The position numbers and the translations under genes were made by a program. The notes under the pieces were generated by a model, which ran no database searches, had not been told where the DNA came from, and saw only the letters and a program-made list of their open reading frames with translations. Positions 20,449-29,336 of a stretch of DNA of 57,881 nt are shown one piece after another. Each line of letters opens with the position of its first letter. Position 1 is the first letter of the stretch. Origin of the DNA: Prevotellaceae bacterium (GTDB lineage Bacteria; Bacteroidota; Bacteroidia; Bacteroidales; Bacteroidaceae); contig JAQXRI010000075.1 of assembly GCA_029218445.1 (NCBI GenBank), forward strand, positions 1 to 57,881. Reading direction: 5' to 3'.

Positions 20449-21867
20449 ATGATGAAAAAAATAAAACTCAACCCTCTGATTACTGTCATTATCATCCTCT
20501 CGCCAATCATTGCATACTGGCTCACACTACTTTTGCCTACATTTGACGATTGGGGTTATTTCACCACACCTGATTATGACTTTGGAGATAGTTTTTATCA
20601 ACACCTAATACCACGCTACACTTACTGGCGACCATGGGATGGTATCATAGGATATGTATTAAGCCTAAAGCCTTCATGGTTTCCTACACTAAACCACATT
20701 ATAGTTTACATGGCTCATTTGGGCGGAACAATCATTGTCTATAACATAGCAAATGAACTGAAGTTCAGCAGGTTTGCCTGCAACATTACTGCCCTTTACT
20801 TCTTCATCTCACCAGCCATGTTGGGTACGGTGTTAGGCATCGACTCTCCCAATCAGGCTTACGCTTCCTTTTGGGGATTACTGTCAACACTCGCCTACCT
20901 GCGTCTCGGCCGACCTTATAACTTGCTACTTTGGCTCACATGCGCCTTGATAGGAACATTTGCCAAGGAAAATGCCATTGTCTTCTTTGTCATTCCCCAA
21001 ATTATAGCTTTTGCCTTTAGGCGCATCACGTTGTCGCAGGCTTTGAAAGACACCGTTTGGGCAATAGCGGTTGTAGCAACTTATTTCATATTCAGAAAAT
21101 TGTTGACGACTGATGTTGTTTACATTAACGACGAATATTTTGAAAACACATTTGCACGCAAGTTTAAGAACGTCTGCGTATTCCTTGGAATGACATGGTT
21201 GCCGCTCGACTTTGTGAGCCTCGTGCATCCTCCATGCAGAAACATACCTTTAACCATAGCAACTATCCTGCTGTCATTCCCTTTCATGATAGCTGTGTTT
21301 GCAAACAAGAGCAAGCATTGGCTGAACCTTCAGTTTGCTGCTCTTATAGTGTGTTTGTTGGCAGCGGCTTCGCCCCATCTTGTCACTCTTTTCACTGCCA
21401 TGCACCCTTACGCTGCACTTGGAATGGCGGCACTAATAGTGGGTTATATGGCCGACAAGTCAGAACGTACAGCCCTGCTCAAGAAACTTCTTCCAATGTT
21501 CATCTTATCATGTATTTTCATCGATTGGCATCATTGGCAAAAATCATACGAGTCAGGACTCATAGGCAAAAGAATGGCTCAAGACATTGTCAACGCCACT
21601 CCAAAGCCTGTCAATCGCGTCTTCCTCATCATCGTCAATGACGATACACCTAAATATTCTTCTTTCTGCGTCATTCCAAGGGATGCTTTCGGACGTGGAA
21701 AATCCGTTTGTGCGCTCAACGGATATGAATGGCCTAAAGACATTGAGATTGCCGACCTTGAAGAATACGAGGCATACAAGATAGACAGTATAGCTGACAA
21801 AGCAGTGGTTGACCATTACGAGGCTGTATGGCTTGTACAGGAAGACGTGGCAAAAGTAATTCGATAA
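20449..21867 (+). CDS. Polytopic membrane protein, GT-C glycosyltransferase-like
   Basis: 472-residue protein with about ten membrane helices. After the first helix comes the loop LPTFDDWGYFTTPDYD, whose acidic residues recall the first-loop acidic motif of GT-C (lipid-linked sugar) glycosyltransferases. A large soluble domain of ~110 residues closes the protein (from HWQKSYESGLIG). No specific family can be named from sequence alone. The position, ahead of an acyltransferase and two GT2 genes, points to assembly of a surface glycan. It lies 14 bp downstream of porZ. Confidence 0.7.
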   Translation: MMKKIKLNPLITVIIILSPIIAYWLTLLLPTFDDWGYFTTPDYDFGDSFYQHLIPRYTYWRPWDGIIGYVLSLKPSWFPTLNHIIVYMAHLGGTIIVYNIANELKFSRFACNITALYFFISPAMLGTVLGIDSPNQAYASFWGLLSTLAYLRLGRPYNLLLWLTCALIGTFAKENAIVFFVIPQIIAFAFRRITLSQALKDTVWAIAVVATYFIFRKLLTTDVVYINDEYFENTFARKFKNVCVFLGMTWLPLDFVSLVHPPCRNIPLTIATILLSFPFMIAVFANKSKHWLNLQFAALIVCLLAAASPHLVTLFTAMHPYAALGMAALIVGYMADKSERTALLKKLLPMFILSCIFIDWHHWQKSYESGLIGKRMAQDIVNATPKPVNRVFLIIVNDDTPKYSSFCVIPRDAFGRGKSVCALNGYEWPKDIEIADLEEYEAYKIDSIADKAVVDHYEAVWLVQEDVAKVIR

Positions 21868-21881
21868 GAAAGTGTAAAACA

Positions 21882-22904
21882 ATGGAAAGAGACGTTCAAT
21901 TGGATTGTTACCGCTCAATGACTATGATGTACATTGTATGCATCATACATCCAATGTTATGGTTCAGTTTCGACGTTTTCGGCTTCGACCCTACCATGCT
22001 ACTCGAAATGCCTGTCATTTTCTTCATTGCAGGAGCATCAAAACATTATACACCACGCCGAACACTCGTCGAGACAATCAGAAACCGTTCGCTCCGCGTG
22101 CTTATGCCCTATTATGTCGCGCTTTGCTTCATTCTCCTTTTCATGCTTGCAGCCACACTGTTTCGCCTCTCTTTCGAAGGCGAACTACTCGACATAAGGC
22201 AGATAGGAATGTCTGGAATCATTAAACTGCTGCTTACGGGCGGCAGCCAGCACATTCCTTATTTTGGCTACACATGGTTCATTTCAACATATATGATTAT
22301 CTCCTGCTCGCTGCCTTTGCAACAGTGGGCAATGGGAAAAATTGGCGGAAAGAAATATATGCTTTTACTTCTTGCATGTTTCGCATGTTGGAAATCAATG
22401 GGAATAACATCACCCGAAAACATCGTTGAAAACGTCATGAGCTACAATGTGTTCTACGTCCTTGGCTATGTAACATACAAAAGGGCAACCACAAAATGGG
22501 TTCTTGCAGCCGCAGCGGCCATTGTCTGCCTATATCTCATCATTTCTGGCATTGCCTTGCCATTCGGCAATCACAAGTTCCCGTCCGACATGGTTTACAT
22601 TGCCTATAGTATAGTAAACCTTTACATTCTGACCTTTATATTCAGCCGCATAAACATAAAATATGGCACTCTTATTCGTCTGTGGAACGAAAGAGGTTAC
22701 ACCATATACCTCTATCAATGCATAAGCCATTTCATTGTTTACAAAATAATTGAAACATGGCTTACATCTTTCCACAACGACCTGCTGACATTCATCATAG
22801 CGGCAATATTGGCTTTCACAATTGCAACGGCACTAAGCTACATCACTATTGTGCCTGAAAAATTCATACTCAACAATATTCATAAATTAAAAGGCAAAAA
22901 ATGA
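21882..22904 (+). CDS. Acyltransferase family 3 membrane protein
   Basis: 340-residue integral membrane acyltransferase of the acyltransferase-3 type, which usually O-acylates surface sugars. The ATG at 21882 is chosen over an upstream in-frame start that would overlap the preceding gene. The N-terminal segment LDCYRSMTMMYIVCIIHPML corresponds to the family's R-x-x-A-x-x-x-V-x-x-x-H pattern, with the catalytic His at the end of the first helix. FIAGASKHYTPRR and ILLFM helices follow; about ten TMs in total. Its stop overlaps the next gene by 4 nt. The acyl group and acceptor are unknown. Confidence 0.82.
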   Translation: MERDVQLDCYRSMTMMYIVCIIHPMLWFSFDVFGFDPTMLLEMPVIFFIAGASKHYTPRRTLVETIRNRSLRVLMPYYVALCFILLFMLAATLFRLSFEGELLDIRQIGMSGIIKLLLTGGSQHIPYFGYTWFISTYMIISCSLPLQQWAMGKIGGKKYMLLLLACFACWKSMGITSPENIVENVMSYNVFYVLGYVTYKRATTKWVLAAAAAIVCLYLIISGIALPFGNHKFPSDMVYIAYSIVNLYILTFIFSRINIKYGTLIRLWNERGYTIYLYQCISHFIVYKIIETWLTSFHNDLLTFIIAAILAFTIATALSYITIVPEKFILNNIHKLKGKK

Positions 22905-23596
22905 TTTCAGTTTGCATAGCCACATACAATGGCGAGAAATACATAAGGCAGCAGATTGAATCAATCGTCTGCCAGTTGAGCCCCACCGACGAGATAGTCA
23001 TCTCCGACGATGGCTCGACAGACAATACTCTTGCCATTGTAAAAGCCATTGGCGACAAAAGGATAAGAATCATCAAAGGCCCTCGGAAACACTCGCCTAC
23101 ATTCAACTTCGAATATGCACTGAAAGCCGCCAAAGGCGACTATATATTCCTTGCCGACCAAGACGACGTGTGGAAACCAAACAAAGTGGAGGTATGCATG
23201 AAATGGTTGCAAAAATATTACTGCGTGGTGAGCGATGCAGAAGTTACCGACAGCAGCCTTAATACACTGTTTCCTTCGCTTTACAGGCTGTTAGGGGTTA
23301 GACAGGGAAAGTTATACAACACCCTGTGGAAAAACGGCTACACAGGCTGCTGCATGGCATTTAGACGAAATGTTCTTGAAGTCTCATTGCCTTTTCCAAA
23401 AAACATTCCAATGCACGACATATGGATAGGCAATGTTGCTGCATATAAATATAATGTGAAATTCATATCAGACAAGCTTATTTTTTTCCGCAGACATAAA
23501 GATACCATATCTTGCAATGGAAAGGGAAGTAAATTCTCGTGGTGGCAACAACTGCTGTTCAGAATAAACACCATAAAGAATCTAATAAAGTTGTGA
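22901..23596 (+). CDS. GT2-family glycosyltransferase
   Basis: 231-residue GT-A fold glycosyltransferase. It starts MISVCIATYNGEKYIRQQIESI, with EIVISDDGSTDNT (nucleotide-sugar site) and YIFLADQDDVW (DxD-type metal site). HDIWIGNVAAYKYNVKFI corresponds to the catalytic-base helix region. It resembles small rhamnosyl- or galactosyl-transferase-like GT2 enzymes of O-antigen clusters. No membrane segment is visible, so it probably acts on the cytoplasmic face. It is coupled to the acyltransferase by a 4-nt overlap, and its stop is 2 bp before the next GT2 gene. Confidence 0.9.
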   Translation: MISVCIATYNGEKYIRQQIESIVCQLSPTDEIVISDDGSTDNTLAIVKAIGDKRIRIIKGPRKHSPTFNFEYALKAAKGDYIFLADQDDVWKPNKVEVCMKWLQKYYCVVSDAEVTDSSLNTLFPSLYRLLGVRQGKLYNTLWKNGYTGCCMAFRRNVLEVSLPFPKNIPMHDIWIGNVAAYKYNVKFISDKLIFFRRHKDTISCNGKGSKFSWWQQLLFRINTIKNLIKL

Positions 23597-23598
23597 AC

Positions 23599-24519
23599 AT
23601 GAAACTGAGCATCATCATCACCATATATAATAACGAGGACACGCTCTTTCGTTGCGTAGAAAGCGTAGTGGCGCAAAATGTCGATAATTGCGAGATTATC
23701 ATTATCGACGACGGCTCAACCGACGGAAGTGGGGCTTTGGCGGACAAATGGGCAAAGAACGACGAAAGAATAGCCGTTGTCCACAAGCCTAACGGCGGCA
23801 CTTCTGATGCCAAAAACCACGCTTTGGACGTTGTCAAAGGCGATTATGTCACCTTTGTCGATAGCGACGACGAACTATCTCCCAACACCCTTCAGCCTCT
23901 CATGCAAATGCTTCATGAACACCCTGAATACGACATACTTGAGTATTCCGTGCTGCAAAACGTAGGAAGCGGTCACGAGTGTCCTCTCACCCTTAACAAC
24001 CACCTCTACCACAATGCCCTCGATTGGCTTTCCGTTAACGGATGCAGCCATTGCTGGATGTGGAACAAAATATTCAAACGAAAGATGTTCGACAATCTCA
24101 GGTTTCCTGTCGAGCGAAGAAGATTTGAAGACATGTGGATGATGAGCGAACTGATTGCAAAGAATCCAGTTATTGCCACCACCTCGCATGGAACATACAA
24201 ATACTATTTCAACGCCAAAGGTCAAATGGCGACAATGACCAATCACTGCGCTTTAATTAATTCACAGATGGACATTATCCACAAACACTCCATCAACACT
24301 CGCGAAAAGCGTTGGCACAAGCTCTATATGGACATCTTCAACATTCAGCTCTACGTATATGTTCAGACAGGGCAGATCTTAATTCCCTCGCAAACGGTAG
24401 TACCACGCTTTTATGGCGGCATTGCAGGCCTCATAAAATCGTTGGCACTCGACATTCTTGGGCTTAGGCTTTCCTGCAAATTATTTAAAGTGTTTCGAAG
24501 GTTGAACAGTAATATATAA
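23599..24519 (+). CDS. GT2-family glycosyltransferase
   Basis: 306-residue GT2 enzyme. The ATG at 23599 is used because MKLSIIITIYNNEDTLFRCVESV is the canonical GT2 beginning; a longer upstream reading would overlap the preceding gene by about 60 bp. EIIIIDDGSTDGSG and YVTFVDSDDEL give the nucleotide-sugar and metal sites, and RRFEDMWMMSELIAKNP carries the ED catalytic motif. It lies in the same operon as the neighbouring GT2 and acyltransferase. The sugar specificity is not predictable. Confidence 0.9.
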   Translation: MKLSIIITIYNNEDTLFRCVESVVAQNVDNCEIIIIDDGSTDGSGALADKWAKNDERIAVVHKPNGGTSDAKNHALDVVKGDYVTFVDSDDELSPNTLQPLMQMLHEHPEYDILEYSVLQNVGSGHECPLTLNNHLYHNALDWLSVNGCSHCWMWNKIFKRKMFDNLRFPVERRRFEDMWMMSELIAKNPVIATTSHGTYKYYFNAKGQMATMTNHCALINSQMDIIHKHSINTREKRWHKLYMDIFNIQLYVYVQTGQILIPSQTVVPRFYGGIAGLIKSLALDILGLRLSCKLFKVFRRLNSNI

Positions 24520-24529
24520 AATAATAGTA

Positions 24530-25984
24530 ATGAAGAAAATCTTTCATATATCGTTGTTTTTTATCATCCCATTGCTTTCATTCTCCCAAACACAATGGGA
24601 AAAGGCAATTGACAACTATACCGACCAGTCGCTGCCATTGGTAAACGTTTCTGTTGATGTTGAAAAACTATCGAAAGAAAACTATATAAAAGGTGAAATT
24701 ACAATATATGACAAAGAAAAACGAACAGAAGACAATGAACTTGCCAACTTCTTTTGCAAGGTAAGGTATCGTGGCTCTTCTTCGTTGAAATATGACAAAA
24801 AGTCGCTTGCCATTAAACTTATTGATGTAGAAGGCGAAGACCTTGATGCCAATGTCTTTGGCATCAGGAAAGAGAACGACTGGATTCTTGATGCTATGGC
24901 CATCGACAGAATAAGAATGAGAAACAGGGTGTTGTTTGATATATGGAACGATATTAGCAAGACACCATACGAAACTGATTTCAATGGCAGAAACGGCACT
25001 TTAGGTCAGTTTGTCGAACTGTATCTTAATGGCGAATACCACGGATTATATTGCATGACAGACAAAATCGACCGCAAACTATTAGGCCTTAAAAAAGCGA
25101 AGGAACAAACCGACGGAAGCATTTATGTAAGGGGTGTCATGTATAAAGGTGATGCATGGACAGATGCAACGAGACTCTCGAGTTATGACAGCAAAGAACC
25201 ATTTGACACCGAATTGTGGAACGGTTGGGAACTTCAGCATCCTGACGATTATCCTTGCCTTGAATCGTGGAAGCCGATTGTTAATCTGATAGACTTTAGC
25301 AACACAGACATTATCTCGTTTAAAACCAATTATCGTAAATATTGTTATCATGATAATGTAGTTGATTATGCGTTGTTCATACTCGCATACAACATTATCG
25401 ACAATTGTATGAAAAATACGTTTTTAAGTTGTCCCGACATTAACGTGAACAATGTGTTTTTAATTACTCCATGGGATCTCGACTGCTCCATCGGAGGATT
25501 GTATGACGGAAGTCATTTTGAATATTATATGGATATTAATACTTTGATAAACAATAAGTTGTATTACAATTTATATGAAAACAACATCGACGACTTTCAT
25601 GGGACAATGAAGAAAAGATGGCAGGAATTGTCGTCAAACACAATGTCTCCCGAGTCGTTCAACAGGCGTCTCGACAATTATGCCCTCTCATTCAAATCAT
25701 CAGGAGCTTGGCAGCGAGAGTGTGAAAAATGGAACAATAATCCTGTTCCGTTGAACATTGACGACGAATTGGATTATGTAAAAAACTGGTACGCCAACAA
25801 TGTCAATGAGCTGAACAAATTGTTAGGCGTTTCATCAGGCATTAATAAATTGAACCAGAATGTTAGCAATATAGAAGCCAAAACATATACAATAGATGGA
25901 ATCATGCGTTCAGCCAACAACAACAGTGTAATAAACATTTCATGCAAGAAGAAATATATTAACAGAAAAGGAAACTGTAAATAA
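24530..25984 (+). CDS. Secreted CotH-kinase-family protein
   Basis: 484 residues with a signal peptide (MKKIFHISLFFIIPLLSFSQ). It belongs to the CotH group, atypical secreted kinases; CotH of Bacillus phosphorylates spore-coat proteins. Visible motifs are VRYRGSSSLKYDKKS (phosphate-binding part with the family's RGSSS), KENDWILDAMAIDRIRMRN, GLYCMTDKIDRKLLG (adenine-pocket strand) and the metal-binding ITPWDLDCSIGG. The C-terminal ~35 residues (KTYTIDGIMRSANNNS... ending basic) resemble the short tails of Prevotella exported proteins. It ends the plus-strand glycan operon, and its stop codon directly abuts that of the convergent GT gene. The substrate is unknown; a surface protein is plausible. 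Confidence 0.85.
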   Translation: MKKIFHISLFFIIPLLSFSQTQWEKAIDNYTDQSLPLVNVSVDVEKLSKENYIKGEITIYDKEKRTEDNELANFFCKVRYRGSSSLKYDKKSLAIKLIDVEGEDLDANVFGIRKENDWILDAMAIDRIRMRNRVLFDIWNDISKTPYETDFNGRNGTLGQFVELYLNGEYHGLYCMTDKIDRKLLGLKKAKEQTDGSIYVRGVMYKGDAWTDATRLSSYDSKEPFDTELWNGWELQHPDDYPCLESWKPIVNLIDFSNTDIISFKTNYRKYCYHDNVVDYALFILAYNIIDNCMKNTFLSCPDINVNNVFLITPWDLDCSIGGLYDGSHFEYYMDINTLINNKLYYNLYENNIDDFHGTMKKRWQELSSNTMSPESFNRRLDNYALSFKSSGAWQRECEKWNNNPVPLNIDDELDYVKNWYANNVNELNKLLGVSSGINKLNQNVSNIEAKTYTIDGIMRSANNNSVINISCKKKYINRKGNCK

Positions 25985-27061
25985 TCATAAATCAATTATT
26001 TGCATCCACTTTCCGAAAACGTTTTCCTTCAGGTAGCGTTGGCCTACGTTGAGGGCATTGGTGCCGTATTCCTTTCTTAATGCTTCCGACGATAGCATCT
26101 TCTCCATTGCATCACTAAACAGCCGGCAGTCGTTTTGCTTTACTAAAAGTCCGTTGTGTCCGCTCGTCACAACGTCGCTTGCACCATATTTAAAGTTGAA
26201 TACAACTGACGGCAAGCCACAAGATTGAGCCTCAATAAGGGTCATTGGAAGACCCTCGTAGCGTGAGGTCATCAGGTGGAGGCTATATTGCGGATAAACT
26301 TCCATAATGTTGTCGTTACGGCCGCAGAGCCTTACCTTATCCTGCAGCTTCAAAGTATTTATTTGCTGCTGCAACTGCTCTCTCATAGAACCTTCACCAT
26401 AAATATGAAGCTGCCACTCGGGATATTGCATGGCAACTGTCTGCCAACAGTTGATTAGAAGGTCAAAGCCCTTCTGATGTTCAAGCCTTCCAACGGCTAT
26501 TGCCTTCTTTACGCCATAGTCAACGACGTGTTGAGTTGCACTGTTAATATAGTTTGGTATTACGTTTACTTTTCTTGCGTATTTAAATTCACAGGCATCA
26601 TCCTTTGTTAGGCAAATTATTCTTTCAGCCGATAATTCTGTGAGAAAAAACAAACGATTGAATGGATTGAAAATTCTTGCCAAATGCGACTCGTATATCT
26701 TCCTTGCCTTAGTGAGGCAGAAGGGCAGAAGTATAGCTCCAAGCGTTGTGGTAAAGAATATTATGTCGGGATTGAGTTTTCTGACGGCTCTATTCAGTCT
26801 ATACACGGCAATAAACATTGTCTTTAAACGACTTAATAACCTTACCAAAGCATTATTCGCCCTTTGGGCAAAAGGAACATCAAGCTGTATGAAACTTACG
26901 CTTTCATGCAGCTTGTAGCGTTGTGGGCGGCTGTCACGATAAACGGTTATCAGCGTAACCTCATGCTGTAACTCCGTGGCAAGCGTGTTTGCCTTGTCGC
27001 TCACAATGCGCTCAACGCCACCGTTTTCCGAGAAATCCTCTACTACATATACTATTCTCAT
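25985..27061 (-). CDS. GT4-family glycosyltransferase
   Basis: 358-residue GT-B fold glycosyltransferase. The start at 27061 is preferred, since MRIVYVVEDFSENGGVERIVSD is the standard GT4 N-terminus. It also gives a 4-nt ATGA overlap with the upstream acyltransferase. KKAIAVGRLEHQKGFDLLINCW, LHIYGEGSMREQL and MTSRYEGLPMTLIEAQSCGLP (E-x7-E motif with the EGLPMTLIEA core) are diagnostic. It resembles the GalNAc/glucosyl transferases of O-antigen and capsule loci. It is the last gene of a three-gene minus-strand operon (28104-29207, 27058-28107, this gene). Confidence 0.92.
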   Translation of the reverse strand: MRIVYVVEDFSENGGVERIVSDKANTLATELQHEVTLITVYRDSRPQRYKLHESVSFIQLDVPFAQRANNALVRLLSRLKTMFIAVYRLNRAVRKLNPDIIFFTTTLGAILLPFCLTKARKIYESHLARIFNPFNRLFFLTELSAERIICLTKDDACEFKYARKVNVIPNYINSATQHVVDYGVKKAIAVGRLEHQKGFDLLINCWQTVAMQYPEWQLHIYGEGSMREQLQQQINTLKLQDKVRLCGRNDNIMEVYPQYSLHLMTSRYEGLPMTLIEAQSCGLPSVVFNFKYGASDVVTSGHNGLLVKQNDCRLFSDAMEKMLSSEALRKEYGTNALNVGQRYLKENVFGKWMQIIDL

Positions 27062-28107
27062 TGCCCTATCTGTTTTTTTTCTATCCTCAACCTCAACCAA
27101 TTGCATAACTCATTTGTAAAATGCGACAATACTACAAGTAGTGTCGTAAACAATAAAAAATGTATCGTGGATTGGTTGTCAATGCCTAAACTTATTGATA
27201 TACTATTGAATATCCTTAGCACTGGAGCATGTATCATATATATGACGAACGAGATATTGCCCAACCACAACATTACCTTACACCGAAGACACCTCGACAT
27301 TACACCACAGCTCTTGTCAGCCATTGCAAAAAAATAAACAAACAGTGGTATTGCTATCCAAAACAACGATGCGGTTCTTACTCTTTGGGGAAGGTGAGGG
27401 TAGGCGAGGGCGGTGGCAACAACCAACATTAATGCCGACAATTCTAATGTTGAAACCACAAGCGGTGAACTGCCATTGAGCCTATTCCTTAACGAAACGC
27501 CTTTGTCAGACACATACATCTTATACAGCAAAACGCCAATGGCGAAATCCAAAAGTCTCGTCAATGGATTGGCATACAATATAGGATTGACCAAATGAGA
27601 CGGCAAAAGGCACATCAGACATATATAAAGACACAACAAAACAATACCGAATGACAATATTTTTCCATTGCCTGCACGTAATATGCACTTGTTCAACGCA
27701 GAAAATACCAAATAGAAAAACATTATGTCACACAGAAACCACGACGGACTATTGGCCACAAAATAAAAACTGTCGGCAGGAACCCAACTTTGCAGCAAAA
27801 GGGCATTTGCAACGGCGGCAACTGGGTCGCAGTATTTCCCAAGCCTCAAGTCAAGCACAAACATCATCACGAATGTCACGACGTGCAATGGATAAATCTT
27901 TATCCACTGCTTCACTACGAATGGCCTTGTGCTGAACGAACCGTCAGCTATCCTTTCACTATACGCCAATGAAAGCACAAAACCACTCAAAATGAAGAAG
28001 AACGACACACCGCATTCTCCTCCAAAATCAAAACTCTGGCCTATGTAGTGCGACAACACTACAAGCATAATGAAAACAAACCTAAGCGACTGTAATGTGC
28101 GTATCAT
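27058..28107 (-). CDS. Acyltransferase family 3 (OafA/YrhL-like)
   Basis: 349-residue integral membrane acyltransferase. The start MIRTLQSLRFVFIMLVVLSHY holds the family's R(F)-x-x-hydrophobic-H pattern, followed by GGECGVSFFFILSGFVLSLAY, the most conserved stretch in OafA-type proteins. About ten TMs are visible; no C-terminal SGNH domain. It probably O-acetylates a polysaccharide built by the neighbouring glycosyltransferases. It overlaps both neighbours by 4 nt, so the three genes are coupled. This is the second acyltransferase of the region, on the opposite strand to the first. Confidence 0.9.
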   Translation of the reverse strand: MIRTLQSLRFVFIMLVVLSHYIGQSFDFGGECGVSFFFILSGFVLSLAYSERIADGSFSTRPFVVKQWIKIYPLHVVTFVMMFVLDLRLGKYCDPVAAVANALLLQSWVPADSFYFVANSPSWFLCDIMFFYLVFSALNKCILRAGNGKILSFGIVLLCLYICLMCLLPSHLVNPILYANPLTRLLDFAIGVLLYKMYVSDKGVSLRNRLNGSSPLVVSTLELSALMLVVATALAYPHLPQRVRTASLFWIAIPLFVYFFAMADKSCGVMSRCLRCKVMLWLGNISFVIYMIHAPVLRIFNSISISLGIDNQSTIHFLLFTTLLVVLSHFTNELCNWLRLRIEKKQIGQ

Positions 28108-29207
28108 ATAATAATATTTTCGTACATCGCCAAATACTCCCTGCTCACCTTCATGTAGTCGTGATGCTTCCTTACGAAAGCTATGCTCTCGCGCGACAGG
28201 CGGCTTACCATTCCGGGCGTGAGCAAGGCCTCGCTCAGCACTCTCAGGTTGTAGTTGTCCTGTTCAGGGCGCACGTTTATAATCGGACGCAGCTCACTCT
28301 CGCCAATGAAGTCGTAATATTCCTCCTCGCCTCCGCCTATCACCACCGTGCCGCGAGCCATGGCGGCAAGCGAGTTCATCGACGGAGTGTAGGAATACAA
28401 CTGATCAACCAACACGTCGGCCTCTGCAAGCATACGGCAGTAATCGCCGTAAGGCACGTCGTAAACTTTTTTGGTCACCACCTTGTCGGGATGTTCCGCT
28501 GCTATCCTGTCCACAAGATTGGCTATTATGGCAGCACCCTTTATGTAATCCCTACGCGATTGTATGCCTACAAGCACTTTTATGGGCCACTCTGTGCCCT
28601 TAACATCACTCTCTGAAGGAATCTCCATCGGCAGCGGCAGATAATGCAGCCTCTCACGATATTCCTCCCTGTCGTAATATTTGTAATATTCATAAAGACA
28701 TGCGGCAAAGGCGTCCACATGGCTGTTTACATGCCTGAAACAACTAACAAACTCCGGCAGCTGCTGCTCTTCCATTCTCCATCGGTTCGCGTCAACATTA
28801 ATGGGCTTTGTGCCAATGTGGGTGTCCGAATAGGCAAGTACGCCCTTCGCCTGAGCGTCGAAAACGACATTGTCGTCGCCCCAACAGCCCCTTACCACCC
28901 GCTTGTTCCACCGCTTGATGAAGCGGAAGAAAAGCTCGTTCCACTTCAATTTCAGAGGCATAGTGTGGAAATCGTTCATCTGAACGATGTCGTTGCCCAC
29001 AAACAACTTAATATGGCTCAATATTTTCCATATAACCTTCAGCCCGCTCAACTTACCCCAGCGCATGTTGCGGCTCACGTCTATGTCACGCGGACAGTCT
29101 CTCACACACCCGGCCGACACCAGCGTCACCTCGTGTCCCAACTCCTCAAAGCCCCTCCTCAGAGTACTCTGCACAAAACTCGCCTCGCCCAACAGCAATA
29201 TCTTCAT
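28104..29207 (-). CDS. GT-B-type glycosyltransferase
   Basis: 367-residue soluble glycosyltransferase of GT-B appearance. The N-terminus MKILLLGEASFVQSTLRRGFEELGHEVTLVS is a nucleotide-sugar-enzyme-like Rossmann start. The C-terminal half has IKVLVGIQSRRDYIKGA, ADVLVDQLYSYTPSMNSLAAMARGTVVIGGGEEEYY (the acceptor/donor site region with a conserved glutamate) and a closing helix. It is a more distant family member than its neighbour, and the exact GT family is uncertain. It is the first gene of the minus-strand glycan operon. A REP-like palindrome lies 39 bp upstream of its ATG. Confidence 0.82.
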   Translation of the reverse strand: MKILLLGEASFVQSTLRRGFEELGHEVTLVSAGCVRDCPRDIDVSRNMRWGKLSGLKVIWKILSHIKLFVGNDIVQMNDFHTMPLKLKWNELFFRFIKRWNKRVVRGCWGDDNVVFDAQAKGVLAYSDTHIGTKPINVDANRWRMEEQQLPEFVSCFRHVNSHVDAFAACLYEYYKYYDREEYRERLHYLPLPMEIPSESDVKGTEWPIKVLVGIQSRRDYIKGAAIIANLVDRIAAEHPDKVVTKKVYDVPYGDYCRMLAEADVLVDQLYSYTPSMNSLAAMARGTVVIGGGEEEYYDFIGESELRPIINVRPEQDNYNLRVLSEALLTPGMVSRLSRESIAFVRKHHDYMKVSREYLAMYENIII

Positions 29208-29245
29208 GATGCAAAAACAGTAAAAATAAATCCAACCTCCGTGCC

Positions 29246-29261
29246 CGCAACGTCAGTTGTG
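29246..29261 (+). repeat. REP-like palindrome, copy 5
   Basis: CGCAACGTCAGTTGTG: a 6-bp stem (one G-T pair) around GTCA, preceded by GTGCC and followed by an A-tract as in copies 3 and 4. It is a degenerate copy located between divergently placed ends of two minus-strand genes. Confidence 0.6.
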
Positions 29262-29336
29262 AGTGAAAAAAAAATGTCCACCTGCCGAAAAACCTCAGTA
29301 CAGATGGACAATATCTTCTAATAAAAAACCACGTCC

